NCBI GenBank assembly: GCA_015499995.1
Contig: JADNRV010000120.1
Location: 62,001-126,000 of the forward strand
Reading direction: 5' to 3'
Length of the DNA stretch: 64,000 bases
DNA from: Flammula alnicola
Lineage: Eukaryota; Basidiomycota; Agaricomycetes; Agaricales; Strophariaceae
Below, piece after piece: positions 1-12,300 of the stretch; the first letter of the stretch is position 1, and every line of letters starts with the position of its first letter. Below the pieces are notes generated by a model that did no database searches, was not told the DNA's origin, and saw nothing but the letters and a program-made list of their open reading frames with translations. Made by a program: the position numbers and the translations under genes.

Positions 1-3000
1 ACGGGTCTCGAAGAAGTAGGGGTAGGAGAAAGACGTCAGCGAAGACGGCTCCATCGGGCAACAATCTCTTGATGATTGCTTGACGGACAGCATCTCGTCC
101 TTCGTCTGGTCGATTTTTGAACTGCAGCGCAACGAGCTTGGTCAAGCAGGCCAAAAGGCCCCTATCAACCTCGTCTGAGACTCCGAGAGCGCGTCTACCA
201 TCATCGTCCCTGTCGTTGCTCCAGAGCTCGACGTATCCACGACCATGCCCCTCTGAGCGGTTTCCATCGATGCAATGGTGTAACCCACGAGTCTTCTGGA
301 AGATAAATTCCTGCGCCGCGTTCCGATGGCTCGGGCTCCATCCTGTCTCGTAAGTGTCGGCTCTGCTGAGATATGGATTTCGAGATGACCATCACTGTGT
401 CCAGCATCTTTCCAGCATCCATGCCGTCCTTATCTCCATTCTTCTTCACAACACTCGCATAACCTGGGTCTTGCGCACTCCAGAACACGAACTCGCCTGT
501 CCCATTGCGGAACTGTAAAGAATCCAATAGAGGATCCGGCTTGCTTTTCAGAATGTGTATGCCCGCGGCGCGGATCCAGTCCGGGAATGCGACTGGATTG
601 AGTAGCGTCCGCGTATCAGGCTGGGTCACAGGTAAAATGACGTTTCCAAGACTTTTGCAGAGCGGGCAGATGAATTCTTTGCGAGGAATGCATCTGGATG
701 ATTCGGGTGCCTGAGCGCGATGTCGCTGTCTGATAGAGACGCTGTAAACCTGGAAGCAGTCGAGGTGCATGAGGTGGCTGCAAACTGAGCCATGGAGTCC
801 AAAACGCGTATAGTTGGATGGGAAACCTTCAAAGTTGTGAGAGGTAGAACGAGCGTCGAGTAGGTCTGCCTGAGGAGGCGGAAAAGGTGTGCTGCCGTTG
901 TTGGTCGCCATTCCGGAACTGCCCCTGATGTGGATTGAAAGGAGCCGGACGGTCCATCGAAAGCGGTGCCACCAAGACTTCGTTCAAATAGCTACTCTGA
1001 GTGTCTGGATGCCTCCTTATCAATCGACTTGGCTGAACCAACCCCAGAGAACCAAACGGCTTCCCAGCCATGGCACTTGCGCTACTCAAGTCTTCCTGAC
1101 AGACGATGCAAGTTCCAAACGAGACGATCTCCTCCTCCTCGACGGAGCCATTGGCGTCCGCCATACTGGCATCGCCATCATCGCCATCCGTGTCGTCGTC
1201 CGAATCCGAATCGGCACCTGGCCAAACATGCTTGCAAAGCTCGCTTGTTGCGCCTTCATCTGCTGCATGATCGTCTCCTGCCTTTTCTTCGCAGCCTTCT
1301 TTCTTTCTTCTTCCTTATCCAACCCGGGCCTCGCACCTCTACCATCGCCACCTCTCCCAGTCTCGCAGCACGCCCACGGATCCTCCGTACCTCTTCAGGA
1401 TTTGAGCTTCAAACTTGGCGAATATCCAATCGATCCTGGCTTTGTACAGTTTGGCATACTTCTCGTGTTCGCCGAGCGACCACAAGACCTCGATAAGGGT
1501 CTTTCCTCGACCCTCTCCTTCAAACCGCTTCTTTGCAGCCAGCTTACTGAATCCTCTCGGTCGTTCGACGACACCCAACATGACCAAGTGTAGAGCCTGG
1601 TCTAAAATGGCCTCGCGGACGGGGGGCCGAACCTGCCGAACCAGAACCCGAACCAGAATCTGTAACCACCAGGACGTTCCATACTGCATAAAACATGATC
1701 TGCAACATGACTTCCCGCTCCCAAACGTCGCTGACGCCTTTGTAAGGCCCATCGGTAACTCCAAATGGCTTCGGAGGCAAGACGACCTCCCAGTCCTTCT
1801 TGCCCGTGCGTTTTTCGATCCTCTTCCGTAAGACAGTCTCCACCTCCTCTCTTCGGTTCCGGGTGTAGTGGTAGAAGAACGGGTTGACCTCGTCGTACGC
1901 CTCGTCCTTCAGCTCGTAAAGGCCGGTTTCAGTGGGACCTTCCGGAGGGCGGAAATTGGCGACTTCGCGTAGCATGCCCTCGAAGGACGGGTCATCGACG
2001 AGCCTCTCCGCCACGCGCTTCACCAAGTCGGAGAAACTGCACGGGCCCATCGCGAGCGCATGGACAATCTCTCTCCTGATGGCAAGGTGCATCGGCATCT
2101 TGCTCGCGTTCGCGTTCTCGCTTAGGATGGTGATGAGCACGTAGAAGACCTCTTCGACCATGCTGCCTAACTGCGACCCTTCGTAATGCGAATGTAGGTA
2201 TGATCCAGAGAAGTAGCCTAGGAGGCCAAAGCGATCGAGAATTGAAACGATGACGAGGTCTGGAGGTAGAATGACGAGCGCTGTTTGGAGGATGAAGAGG
2301 TCTTGGTCGTAGCATAGCTCTCGAAGCATGTAGTCCCTGTAGTGTAGGAGTTGTCCGCGAATGGCGAACCCGTTGCGGACCCAGAGACCGGTGCGGATCT
2401 GGGCTATCATGGCCAATACTGTAAAGGAGTCATTGTCAATGTATCGCTTTCGTGGCCTAGTGGGTTGCGAAAAACATACCTCTCAAAGGAAAATCAATGA
2501 TCGTTAGAATGGCCTGCTCACTCGCCCCACGTCCAAACACCTCTCTCAAACCTCCAGTAACACCCACACTCCTCAACCCATCTTCGCCTAACAAATCCAC
2601 GTGCTTCAAGAGCTCCGCGAGAGCCAGTGTAGCGAATGATGAAAGCTGACCCATCCTTCCGAGACGTCAAATTCGAGCGTATTATACCACTTGCCCCGAA
2701 CTCGACCGCGTGGAAAGCTGGGATAAAAACTTAGTGCGATCCAAGCGATCTTCCGCCAGCGTGCAGACCATGAGTATGTGATGCACGACCGTCCCGATGC
2801 ACCAACCAGCTCGGTGCTGGTCGCCCTTGCAAATGCCTCGCCAAAAACCTTGATGACCCGACTCAGGCTGAGGGTAACGTTGAAGACGCTAATCCATGCG
2901 TCCGTTTCGTATTCTACGTGTGTTTCAACGGCCCTTTTGTTGGGGTTCAAACACATGAACAGTCGACAGGTAGAGGCAAATGCGGAGAGATATGAGGGCG

Positions 3001-4753
3001 TGTGCGCGATCAAATCCTGGACTTGTGACGTATGGGCGAGGTAGCGCAGGTCGCTGAAGACGGGCATGAACCGTTTGGATTTGAAAGGAAACGAGTCGAC
3101 GTCGATGGTACCGGTGGCGTTCGTGGTGGTTGGTGTTGACGGAACTCCTGCTCCTGCGCTCGCCATTCCTCCTTGTGAACTTGAAAAAGAGGAAACGCCG
3201 GAAGACCCTGGATAGACGATCCGTTTTTCTACAATCCGGTTGGTGAAAAAGCTGGTGATGATTGCAAGCAAGCGCTGAACCAGTCGATGGTTTCTCGCTA
3301 TATGTCCAGATACTGATGGGACGGTGAAAAGCTGCAGGGCAAAGTACTTGATGCTCGTCTCGGCTTCGCGATCGACGAGGAGATAGGCGTCAATGACTCG
3401 ATGGTAGATGTTTGCAAAGTGGCCGGCTGCGCAAAGTGTAAGTAATTAGAAGAACGAGTTCATATGAGCATAGATATACCAATTGCCAGTTTGTGTGCCC
3501 TGCTAACCGAAATAACCGACGCATATACCTCCTTCAAACTCAACCTTGGACGCTTCCAAAGCCTCGTGTGATAAAGGAGAAGTGTGTCGATCCTCGTCGG
3601 ATTCGGGACCTCTCCGTCTAAATTCAATGCGCAAGGTGGTGTCAAATGTTTCGTGAACGAGTCTCGCCTCCTCGGACTCAGCAACTCTGCCGCCAGCGCC
3701 TCCCTGATCACCAATGTGTCTGTCCCAAGCCTACTTCGCGTTAAATCTAGAAGCCATTCGATGATCACGCCAACGACCTGCTCGCAAAATGTGTCATATG
3801 CCCGTCGAATTGTCACTCCGAGGTCGATCTGTGTAATTGCTTGAGCGGTTTCCAGGAGCCTCGTTACGTTGGAGTTCATGTCGATAATTTCTCGACCTTG
3901 CTCGTCCAACCGCCGAACCAGTGCAGTAGCATCCTCGGGTGTGCGGTTTGTCATATCCATCATAAGTTTCGTCACTTCATCGAAGGAGTGTTTGTCGTCA
4001 TTCCACAACACGATACAGTACTGGTCTTTCATCATGGGGTCGGCGGATGGCTGCAAACGGAGATCGGCCTCATTCGCAGGTACCATTGGCTCATCCGGTG
4101 AATAATCGAGTGTGTCCAACAGGAAATCCAAAGCAAATCCAATGGTTCGCCTCATGGAATCTTTAAGATCCGGCGGGGTGGCGACACGAAAAGGATAATT
4201 TGGTGCTGGAGGGAGGTCATTTGGCATCGGTTTGAGTATCAAACGAGGTGTCATATCTTGTGGGTCGTCTGGGCCGGCAGGTGGATGATGTGGACAACGA
4301 ATATCGGTCCTCCATGCCTCTTCGTCGCCACAGTCGCAGCAACCGCCAGATTGCTGAGCGATGAAAAAGCTGACGTTGTGTCCGTTGTGGTCAGTGGCAT
4401 GGAAGCACCGAGAGCACAAAACACAGCTATCGTCCAATGCACAATCTCTTCGCGATCTCGTTAGACAAGGTAGAATATAATAAGTACACGATTACGCACT
4501 TGCATCTGTAACAGCTTTCCCCCTTCTTGAAGATATGGCTACAAGGTTTGCCGGGCACCAGTGGATCTTCCTTTCCCGCCCCTCCGAACCCTATCGACGT
4601 CTGATATTCACTGAGCAGGACATGGGGTGGCACCTGCGAGACGCCACCGGGCAGAAACATTTGCGGGTATTGACCCATGAACGCGACGTAGAGTTTCGTT
4701 ATGATCTCTGCGCGTGCCGTGGGGGTGAAGACATATTTGCGCGATCCTGGCAT
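1..4753 (-). CDS. UBR1: UBR1-type N-recognin E3 ubiquitin ligase (3' part beyond window)
   Basis: E3 ligase of the N-degron pathway, which recognises destabilising N-termini and ubiquitylates the substrate with a RAD6-type E2. Exons read about 4500-4753, 3480-4447, 2480-3426 and 1-2418, with GT-AG introns of 52, 53 and 61 bp. In order: a UBR box (Cys/His cluster from GKPCSHIFKKGESCYRCK across the first intron to CCDCGDEEAW), a ClpS-like domain (DQYCIVLWNDDKHSFDEV), long helical middle, and a RING-H2 (GTCIVCQEDL ... SVCSHLMHLDC ... FICPLCKSLGNVILPV near 600-1130). The C-terminal cap runs off the left edge. The frame is open upstream of 4753 without an ATG, so the true start may be an ATG at 4889 one base out of frame. 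Six single-base frame changes (about 2622, 1621-1626, 1373-1375, 1217, 922-925, 291) interrupt an otherwise family-like protein. Family assignment is secure; integrity of the gene is not. Confidence 0.93.
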
Positions 4754-4929
4754 GATCTCGAGCGAGAACCTGAGGTCCGAGAGGAGGTCGCTGTGGCTTG
4801 AAGGCGGTCGCCGCGAGGGAAGAACGCTGAGAGAGCTGACATTGTGGAGGTTGTGGATAGAGAGCCGTGCTACTCGTTGTCGCGATCATTCAATAATTAC
4901 ATCTTGTGCTTGAACCCTACATCATAATC
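4754..4929. promoter_or_regulatory. Divergent promoter between UBR1 and TRS33
   Basis: Only 176 bp separate the first in-frame ATG of UBR1 (minus) from the ATG of TRS33 (plus), so both genes must be driven from this stretch, part of which may also be UBR1 coding if its start lies at 4889. No TATA box or named site was recognised. Confidence 0.5.
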
Positions 4930-5857
4930 ATGACCTCGACTCAACTGCCACCCTCAACGTCGCTCGCTAGCCTTGCAGATCCACCAATACGGCAGATAGA
5001 TGGCGCTGCAATGGATTACTTTCTCATTGAGATGGTTGCAACTCTACGCGAATCGGCGGCTGTTGCAACCGCCCGCTCGAAAAAGATCGAACAGGAGATG
5101 GTGGATGCTGGGCTGATCCCGCCTCCAATGCCAGTCCCATCGTCATTGAAGAAGGAGAGCTCTGCAAGAGACTCTGTGACGAGTCTCGTCTCGAGAACAG
5201 GGAGTGCGGCCGGGAAGGGTGCCTTGGACGAGGAAGAGGAGCCCGTGAGGCAGAGGTTGGAGGCGATTGGGATGCACGTAGGGTCGAATTTCTCTGAACG
5301 GTTCGTATTTATCTCTGCGTCTCGATATTGACCGTACTTATAAACAGGTCCTGGCAGACTATGTCGGATAGACCCATGTTCTCGGAAACCCTCGATGCCA
5401 TCAAGTTCATATGCAAAGATATCTGGGCAGCCTGCTGGGACAAGCAGGTCGATAACTTGCGTACGAATCACAGGGTATGTTCTCGAATACAATTTCTTCT
5501 CAAGAAACTCACGGGCTAGTAGGGCGTTTATGTGCTGCAAGATAATGCATTCAAACCTATAAGCCGCCTCTCCTCTTGGGAATCGCGTGCCGACGCCATG
5601 AAGCGAGCCCGTTTGGTGAGCCCAAGGCCTTGACCTTAGTCTTTGTTCTATATTCTAACTGTTTCCTCGTGTAGTATGCTGCTATGCCAGCAGGTATCAT
5701 CCGCGGCGCACTATCACGACTAGGGTACACAGGTACCGTCGTTCCAGAGATCACCTCAATGCCTCAATGTAGGTTTTTCTCTTGGTCTGACTCGCGAGGC
5801 TCTCATGTAACATCCTCCCTAGGTACATTTCAGATCAAGCTACCGAAAGGTACTTAG
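4930..5857 (+). CDS. TRS33: TRAPP complex subunit Trs33/TRAPPC6
   Basis: Small core subunit of the TRAPP tethering complexes, which act as exchange factors for Ypt1/Rab GTPases in ER-Golgi and Golgi traffic. Five exons, 4930-5300, 5348-5474, 5523-5615, 5675-5768 and 5823-5857, join in phase to 239 codons. The Bet3-like fold shows in the N-terminal AMDYFLIEMVATLRESA helix, the RQRLEAIGMHVGSNFSER segment ending exon 1, then WQTMSDRPMFSETLDAIKFI, the KQVDNLRTNHRGVYVLQDN turn and the C-terminal AALSRLGY-type helix (IIRGALSRLGYTGTVVPEI). An acidic/serine linker at about residues 55-105 is a usual fungal insertion. The start was taken at the ATG at 4930; an upstream GTG at 4906 is in frame but not a plausible eukaryotic start. 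All splice sites are GT-AG and no frameshift is present, in contrast to both neighbours. Confidence 0.92.
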
Positions 5858-6884
5858 ATACTCTGCCGCTTCGAACTTATGGTGTTTCGAATATATCTAT
5901 CAAAACGACCAGTTAATTCGAATGGAACGAACCGTTGGTCGTGACCAACGACCTGAGATATGATGCCGATGAATAAGGTCGAAAGTAAAACTTGGGCAGA
6001 TACATGTACAACGTCAAACAACTCGTGGTCGATGCTCAATCTGCGTTGTGAGTTATGATATAAGGTGAAAATCGAGAAATGGGTATTGGGTACGATCGAC
6101 CCGATGGGGCTCAATAATACAATGAGGCATCCCTCTTGTTGTCAACGGCTGACTATGGGATATGTAGATCGAATGCGAATGCGGGTCTCGCACGTAAAGA
6201 AGTCAGAGCCAAAAGTATCGAATGGTAAGGAAGAGCACAAAGTTGAGTCGAAGCCAAGTCGAAGTAGTGCTGCAGTAGCCTGATCCTAAGGAATATTTCT
6301 ATCCAGCAACTAGGCATATACTAAGCATACCAGGTTTATTGACAGAGAAATGCCCACATTCTACAAGGCAAAGGCCTTCGGCGAAAGCAAATCGAGTGTA
6401 AAGGCTCAAGGTGTTGAGAAATTAGCTCCCTGAAAGGAAGGATATGCGTCAGGATAATTAGATACAAGCGCCTGCGTCCTCGAGCTCGATCCTTGGCCTT
6501 GGCCTTAACCTTCACCCTCACATAAACTCCCGGAATGGAGGATTCGTGATTGATACTGAATTTTTGTTTACCTGGGCCGAGGTTGGGAAGGAATTGTTTA
6601 GCTCTAGTAACAACGTTTGCTTAGAGCCAGCGTGTGGACATAAATGATGATCGTTGCTGGGTAGACATACGCAGTTGGATAAACCAGGAGGGACCAATGC
6701 AGAAATCCTATCAGCTCTGATATTGGAAAGACATCGTCGTGGCTTGCTTGGGTAGACATATTAGACGAACCACCAAGGACCGACGAAGAAGAGCTACCAA
6801 CTCCTTTTGACCCTTCGTATCTTGTCTGGCGGGAGGATTTCTTGAATCAAATGAATGATATTAAATCCGTCTAAAAAACACAGC
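5858..6884. other. Intergenic region between convergent TRS33 and UTP18
   Basis: About 1 kb between two 3' ends. No coding exon could be supported on either strand. A perfect palindrome with arms CGTTGGTC/GACCAACG lies at 5933-5950, 76 bp past the TRS33 stop. Confidence 0.6.
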
Positions 6885-9309
6885 TTAAAAACCATTCAGG
6901 CCATGGCCGCCTCCAGCGCCGTAATCCTTCAGATGGTAAAGTAACACCTTTCCGCGTGTATTGCCAATTGCAACGTACTCGCTGCGTGCCGAGAAGTCGA
7001 CGGCAGTGACGTGTCCGAGAGGCGTACTCGATGTGGGCCAGTTTCCGAAAGCTGTAAGGGACGGAAGGTGGACCTGTAAATGAACAGATGAATGAGTTAG
7101 TAGTGGAAGATATTAGGAAGGACGCGGCTGCGTACCAAACGCATCGAGTCTTTCTTGTCCTTGCTTGCCATCGCAAGGATCTGGGCGTCGTGATTGAACT
7201 GTAACGTCGAAATTGGGGTCGTAAGATGCCCGAGGGCTTTAGCCAACTTCGGCTTGTCCATCGTAAACGATGACGTAGTGTCGGTGTCTGAATGGTGTGG
7301 AATAGCAAAAGAGTCTGAACCGTAGACGTTCACAAAACCGCTACTTGAGCTGAAAGTTTGAAAAAAGGATGTTAGCAAAATGAAATGGAAAAAGCACCGC
7401 TACTTCAAGGAAGTTTTGTAGAAAAAAAGAGGGAACGAATAAATGACTTACCCGATAGCCATGTATCCATTTGCACCTCCACCACCAGCGAATACCCTCC
7501 CAGCACCTCGATATCCACCTTCATCTTTCCACCGCCTCACACATCTCCTCTGACCGACATCCCAGATATAAACTCCGCTTCACCCGTCAGTACAGCGAGA
7601 TGCTTCTCATCATTCCCAGTACCAGCTTCGCCACCCAGCACATCACCCGAGGCGCCAGAAGGAAGCCACCAGAGGCCTTGGACACCACCGCCTCCACCAC
7701 CTCCACTGGAAGTGCACTTGAGCGAACCAATGACTTGACCGGCACCGCTCTTCCAGTCCACAATATGCACATTCCCACCGCGTCCAGCAACAGCAAGTAA
7801 GGACCCAGTAGAAGGCGAAAACGCAGTATGCAGTATGCTTTCTGTGTTTCCGCCACCGCCTTTGCCACCTCCGCCGGAAGTATCGCCGCCTCTCCTCCTC
7901 CGTTTCGAGTTGGCGCCGGCATTTGTCGAGGGTGAAAGAACGGACGAGTCGTCGAAACCTGTTCCCCACAAACCCCTGCGGTGGAGAGTGCTGGTTCCTT
8001 GTTGGAGGTCGTATGTGTAGAAAAACGGACGAGGGCCGGAAAGGAGGAGACTGTTGCCTTGAGGGTGGAAAAGGACACTCGAGCTTGACAGCAAGGGAAG
8101 CGAGGGTACATGAAGCGTCGTCAGGAGGGGAGAAAGGTGTCCGTCGATCTGATGGATTAAAGTATAAGAGGTGTTTCTCGAAGAGCAATGAGAAATAAAT
8201 AAAATATCGGGCCTTGGTGCAGGACTCGACATCGAAAAAACAGAACAATGACATAATGAGGAGAACTAAACTCACGTTGAATAACCGTACTCTTCGGTCT
8301 GCCGTAGCGACACAGAGGACAGGAACCGCAGGTTTCGGATGGAATGCCAATACTCTGACATCGCCACTACCTGATCCCTGCACCGACTGATTTGCATCGC
8401 GAACACGCTCAATGGCCAAAGTTCCAAGGGGTAGAACGACGTTTCGGGCCTTCCTCTTGGCCCCGGAAAGGATTCCAGTCGTCGACGAAAGCAACTCATC
8501 CCCCTCCTGCTCAATTCCTTCCCGATCTTCATCGTCGCTGTCGTCCTCCGCGCCTGCTGTTCTCGTCTTGCCTTTCTTGCCACGGGCTTTTCGCGCCCAA
8601 GCAGGTTCGGGATTGATACGCTCGAACTGGTTGCGCAACCGCGTCTCATACTCGCGGCCTGTAATCTCGTCTTCATCGACGGCTTGCCTTAGCTTTCGGA
8701 GGCGCGTGGGTCCTGATAGCAGGGAAACCCGCGCGGTGGGTTGTGTATCAGACGGGTCGGTCCATGCAGGTGGTTTTGCGCGCGACGATGTCAGCGACTT
8801 GGGTAGAGAGTTTTTGTGTGTAGCCTTTTCGGAAGACGCTGAGGAAGATGAGGGTTGGGAGTCGGAGTCATCCTCAGAGTCTGAATTTTGTTCAGAATCA
8901 GAGCCTGAGTGCTCCGGAGCACCGAAGTCGATTATCTGGTTATGTCCTGAACCACCATCGACAAAAAATAACTAGAAATGGTAAAAAAAGTATCAACATT
9001 TGTATTTCCAAGCTGAATGAGAAAAAAGACAAACATCCTGGTCCAAGAGATGTTGCATCCCTCGACCTCCTCCCTCATCGATATCTTCTAAATCCTCGTC
9101 TTCGTCATCTGTCTGATTTGCATCTTTCCTTTCCCTTTTTCTCTAGGGACATATTTGACACCGAATAACAAACTCTCCAGTCGCTTTCTTCATCATCCTT
9201 GCTTTCGTCGTCCAACAACATCTCTAATCTGGCAGCCTTGTTCGGAGCATGAGGGCCGCATGGCCGTCGTTCTTGGACGTTTTTGCCGTTTGCGAGGGTG
9301 TTTTGCCAT
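6885..9309 (-). CDS. UTP18: U3 snoRNP / SSU processome WD-repeat protein Utp18
   Basis: Nucleolar WD40 protein of the UTP-B subcomplex, needed for early 18S rRNA processing. Exons: 9174-9309, 9035-9112, 8276-8971, 7452-8148, 7136-7349 and 6885-7073. The N-terminal half is acidic (DDEDEDLEDIDEGGG; a Ser/Asp tract) and contains RLRKLRQAVDEDEITGREYE and NQFERINPEPAWARKA, typical of Utp18. WD repeats start at VRVLAFHPKPAVPVLCVAT and run to SARSEYVAIGNTRGKVLLYH near the C-terminus; the last residues are LNGF. The start ATG at 9309 is supported by the pseudogene at 46 kb, which keeps MAKHPRK with synonymous changes. Two one-base frame changes break the reading frame: an A-run at 9280-9284 and a missing base near 7573 in EAE|VYIWDVGQRRC. 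Poly-Gly runs in the WD region are low complexity inserts. Function secure; intactness uncertain. Confidence 0.92.
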
Positions 9310-9382
9310 TAAGTTAAAGGCGGATTATACGAAGGAAGTTTAGACACTGGAGGGCGAGAAAACTTTTTTCATGAAACGAGAT

Positions 9383-9388
9383 CACGTG
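9383..9388. promoter_or_regulatory. CACGTG (E-box) upstream of UTP18
   Basis: A CACGTG core 74 bp upstream of the UTP18 ATG. The same element, with flanking ATC-CACGTG-AT context, is kept at 46,124-46,129 upstream of the UTP18 pseudogene, so it was part of the duplicated promoter. Binding by a bHLH factor (Cbf1-like) is inference only. Confidence 0.4.
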
Positions 9389-12300
9389 ATGGATCCCGTT
9401 GGACCTCAGATCAGTCCGTCAGACCTGATAATTGGAACCAGCTGGTCCACGGCGATCAGAACGGCGCAAGTCCGGCAGTCATGAGCGCGTCCTAGTTCTC
9501 GGCTTCGATCGCGCGTCGCTTCCTTTCTCCTCCGGTCCATTTTCCCGCCTCTCTTCATGTGCGATACCTACACGCCAACTGAACAACTGCCAAAACTTGC
9601 ACCAGAATTTGCCTCGATGGCCGTATTATCGTCGACAACGAACGCGGCAGCGGCGGCAACATCATTGCATTGAGGAGAGGTAGCGGTGATACATGTACGA
9701 CCAAGAGAGGTAGCAGTGGCATCAGCGCACGTACAACGGCGGCAGTGGCCCACGACCAGGAGATATAGCAGCAACCCAAAGCAGAAGCCCCACCACCACC
9801 CTTTCGATGCGATGTCGGAGACGAGGGCGCAGGAGCAAAACCGAAGGCGCTGGAAAGCGACCCGAGGTGCAGCAGCATTTGTATACTGCTGGCGCTCGCG
9901 GATCTTCGTGCTGTCTCACCACCCTTACCTCTTCGTCGAAGCGCCGTTACTGTCTCCCCGACTTCATCACTCCACCCTCTTCATTTGGCAATGGCCAGCC
10001 ACTCTTGCGTCGCCACACAGCTCTACCTTAGGACCCGCCTTTCCTTAATACCTTTTTCAGTGTTACATAGTAGCATATAGTCATTGAATTATATCTTGAT
10101 CTGATTCCAGAGAACACGAAGGCGGAGAGGCGTTCCCATTATCCCCTAGCGCGCAAGTCCCATGACCGGGTGGAAAGTCGCCGCCATCCCGCCGCTGCGA
10201 TCGCCGTTGCGATCGCCGTTTTTTGATGCCGTTTTTTCCAACTCCCAGATGTCCTCGAAACTTTCATCATGATCTCCAGCTTCAGAATCTCCTAACACGT
10301 TATCCTATGGGCCTGGCCTGGTTGTACGAGTTGCACAAAAAGGATTATGTATATAACGCATAGAATGGAAGGTAACAAGTGTTGTTATCTCCTTCTCTTG
10401 AGGCAAGCTAAAATTTGATCAATAGGTCCTGCTAACCAATCGTACAATGAACTTGCTTATCAAACCTTTGTCGTCGCCCTACGTGTCTTCCTCGCTGAGG
10501 TTCATTCCGGTGTCTGTCATGGAATGTATAATTCCAGTTCGATTGCATGTCCGCTGGGATATCTTGTCAAAGTTGTAAAATTCGATCGAAGGCTTTGCAA
10601 AATATGGCACCAAGTTGGCACGTTCCTCGTCAAGTTTTTTTTGGGCCGCACTTCCTGCTGCGGTACGGCTACATTCCGGTGGAAATGTACACTACGTTCT
10701 CTTGGTTCTATTTCGTTCAACAGCCACTCAATCGCAAGGACTTGCCTATTCTTCGCTTTCAAATCCGATGGGGACGAGCCTGAAATTAACTCCACTGCGT
10801 GCAAATGCCTCGCTACTTGTATCTTGGTTTGTCCTTCCTTTGTCCTTCCGCCGCTTTGCCACTGGTACCATGTGATTGGCGACAGCCGAGCGAATATTTA
10901 GCCTCGTACTAAAGGCGCTCACAACTCCCGAAATCCAGTGGTGTGTGAATGATCGAGCTTAGCAATGACATTCCGTGCCGACGACAGCGAGCTTCTCCTT
11001 CCTCCTGCATATCTGTCCGCATCCACCATATATAATAATGTATTCTCAGACGCCATCGATGTAAAGTTATGATGTGCTCCGCTGCTCATGTAAACACGCT
11101 ATCAACTTCTTTTTCGTATCCGTTCTAATTCTGTTCTCTTTTCTTTTCCTTGCACCCGGTGTCAGTGACCGAACCATCACCCCGGTTTCCGGTCTTTCCT
11201 CCTCCTGTCACGACTCACATCATTTAGTGAATTGCCCACTTGCTCTCGGCGATCTCTCGGTTTCTCTGGGCTTCGAGACCTGCAGAATTCTTACTACTGT
11301 GATAGTGGGTCCTCACAGGTGCTCTTCCCTAATGTGAACGTGCTTCATGGCCCGTCGGTTCCCCTGGCACACGAATGACGCTGTGATCAGTTGCAATGCT
11401 GGCATTCTAGAGCTACCATGTCTGGCTTGCTCAGTTGCTGTGCAGTAAACACCAGGACGTACGGCATTCCCCTGCGTCTACCCACTTGCATGTCCGCAGA
11501 AACGCAAGTTCTAATTATCATGATTAGCTCCGCCTTTGACCGCTCAACGTTCGATGGACAGATTGCAGTCCTGTGATGAACAAGAGGGCTGATTCTACGC
11601 TGAGTCATAGTGGGTACGTATCGTATGTACCTTCCATTCTGTTCACTCGTCACCTCCACCCTATGTTTAACTTAAAGTTGGGCTGCGAATTCCTGGCACT
11701 ATCCCAGAGATAATCAGATATGTCAAAAATAGGCCACGTATTCTGGGCTTGCTTGCTTCTGCATCCCTGAAAGGTATAGATTGACGCCAACTCCCGAGTT
11801 CACGGGACAGGCTGTGTACCTGGGTGCATGTAGGAGATAAAGAACCGTATTAGGATGGATTAGCCTGGATGTGGCGCAGCAAAGCGCAAGATTCGGATGT
11901 TGTTTGAAACAGTCATCTCCCTCTCGATTTTTTCGCCTCCAGTGTACACGGATCTCACAGAAGATTGGGCTTCTCGCAGTTCTCATCTATAATCTACGAG
12001 CGTTCCTCGGTAATACACTAAAGTTTTGTTGTCGCTAATGCCGACATTTGTTTCACATATTGGGTTAGTTACAACTGGCATCATTTATTTTCCGCGGCTG
12101 ACCTCTCTGGAAACATTGTAAGTATATATCCGTCGGAGAACGAGTTGATAGTTCTTGAAATAGAAGTATTACCACGAGCGAGTGAATCCTTTCCAACGGC
12201 CTCCACGGTATTACTGTCAGTAATACTGTCGCCCGATTCCTCTTAGGCGCCGTCGTCTCTCTAGTGGATCTTCGCATGAAAGTTTAGAAAATGATTCACT

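Noticed and set aside
4906..4929. Upstream in-frame GTG as start of TRS33
   Set aside because: GTG is not a normal nuclear start codon in fungi, and the ATG at 4930 gives a family-like N-terminus.
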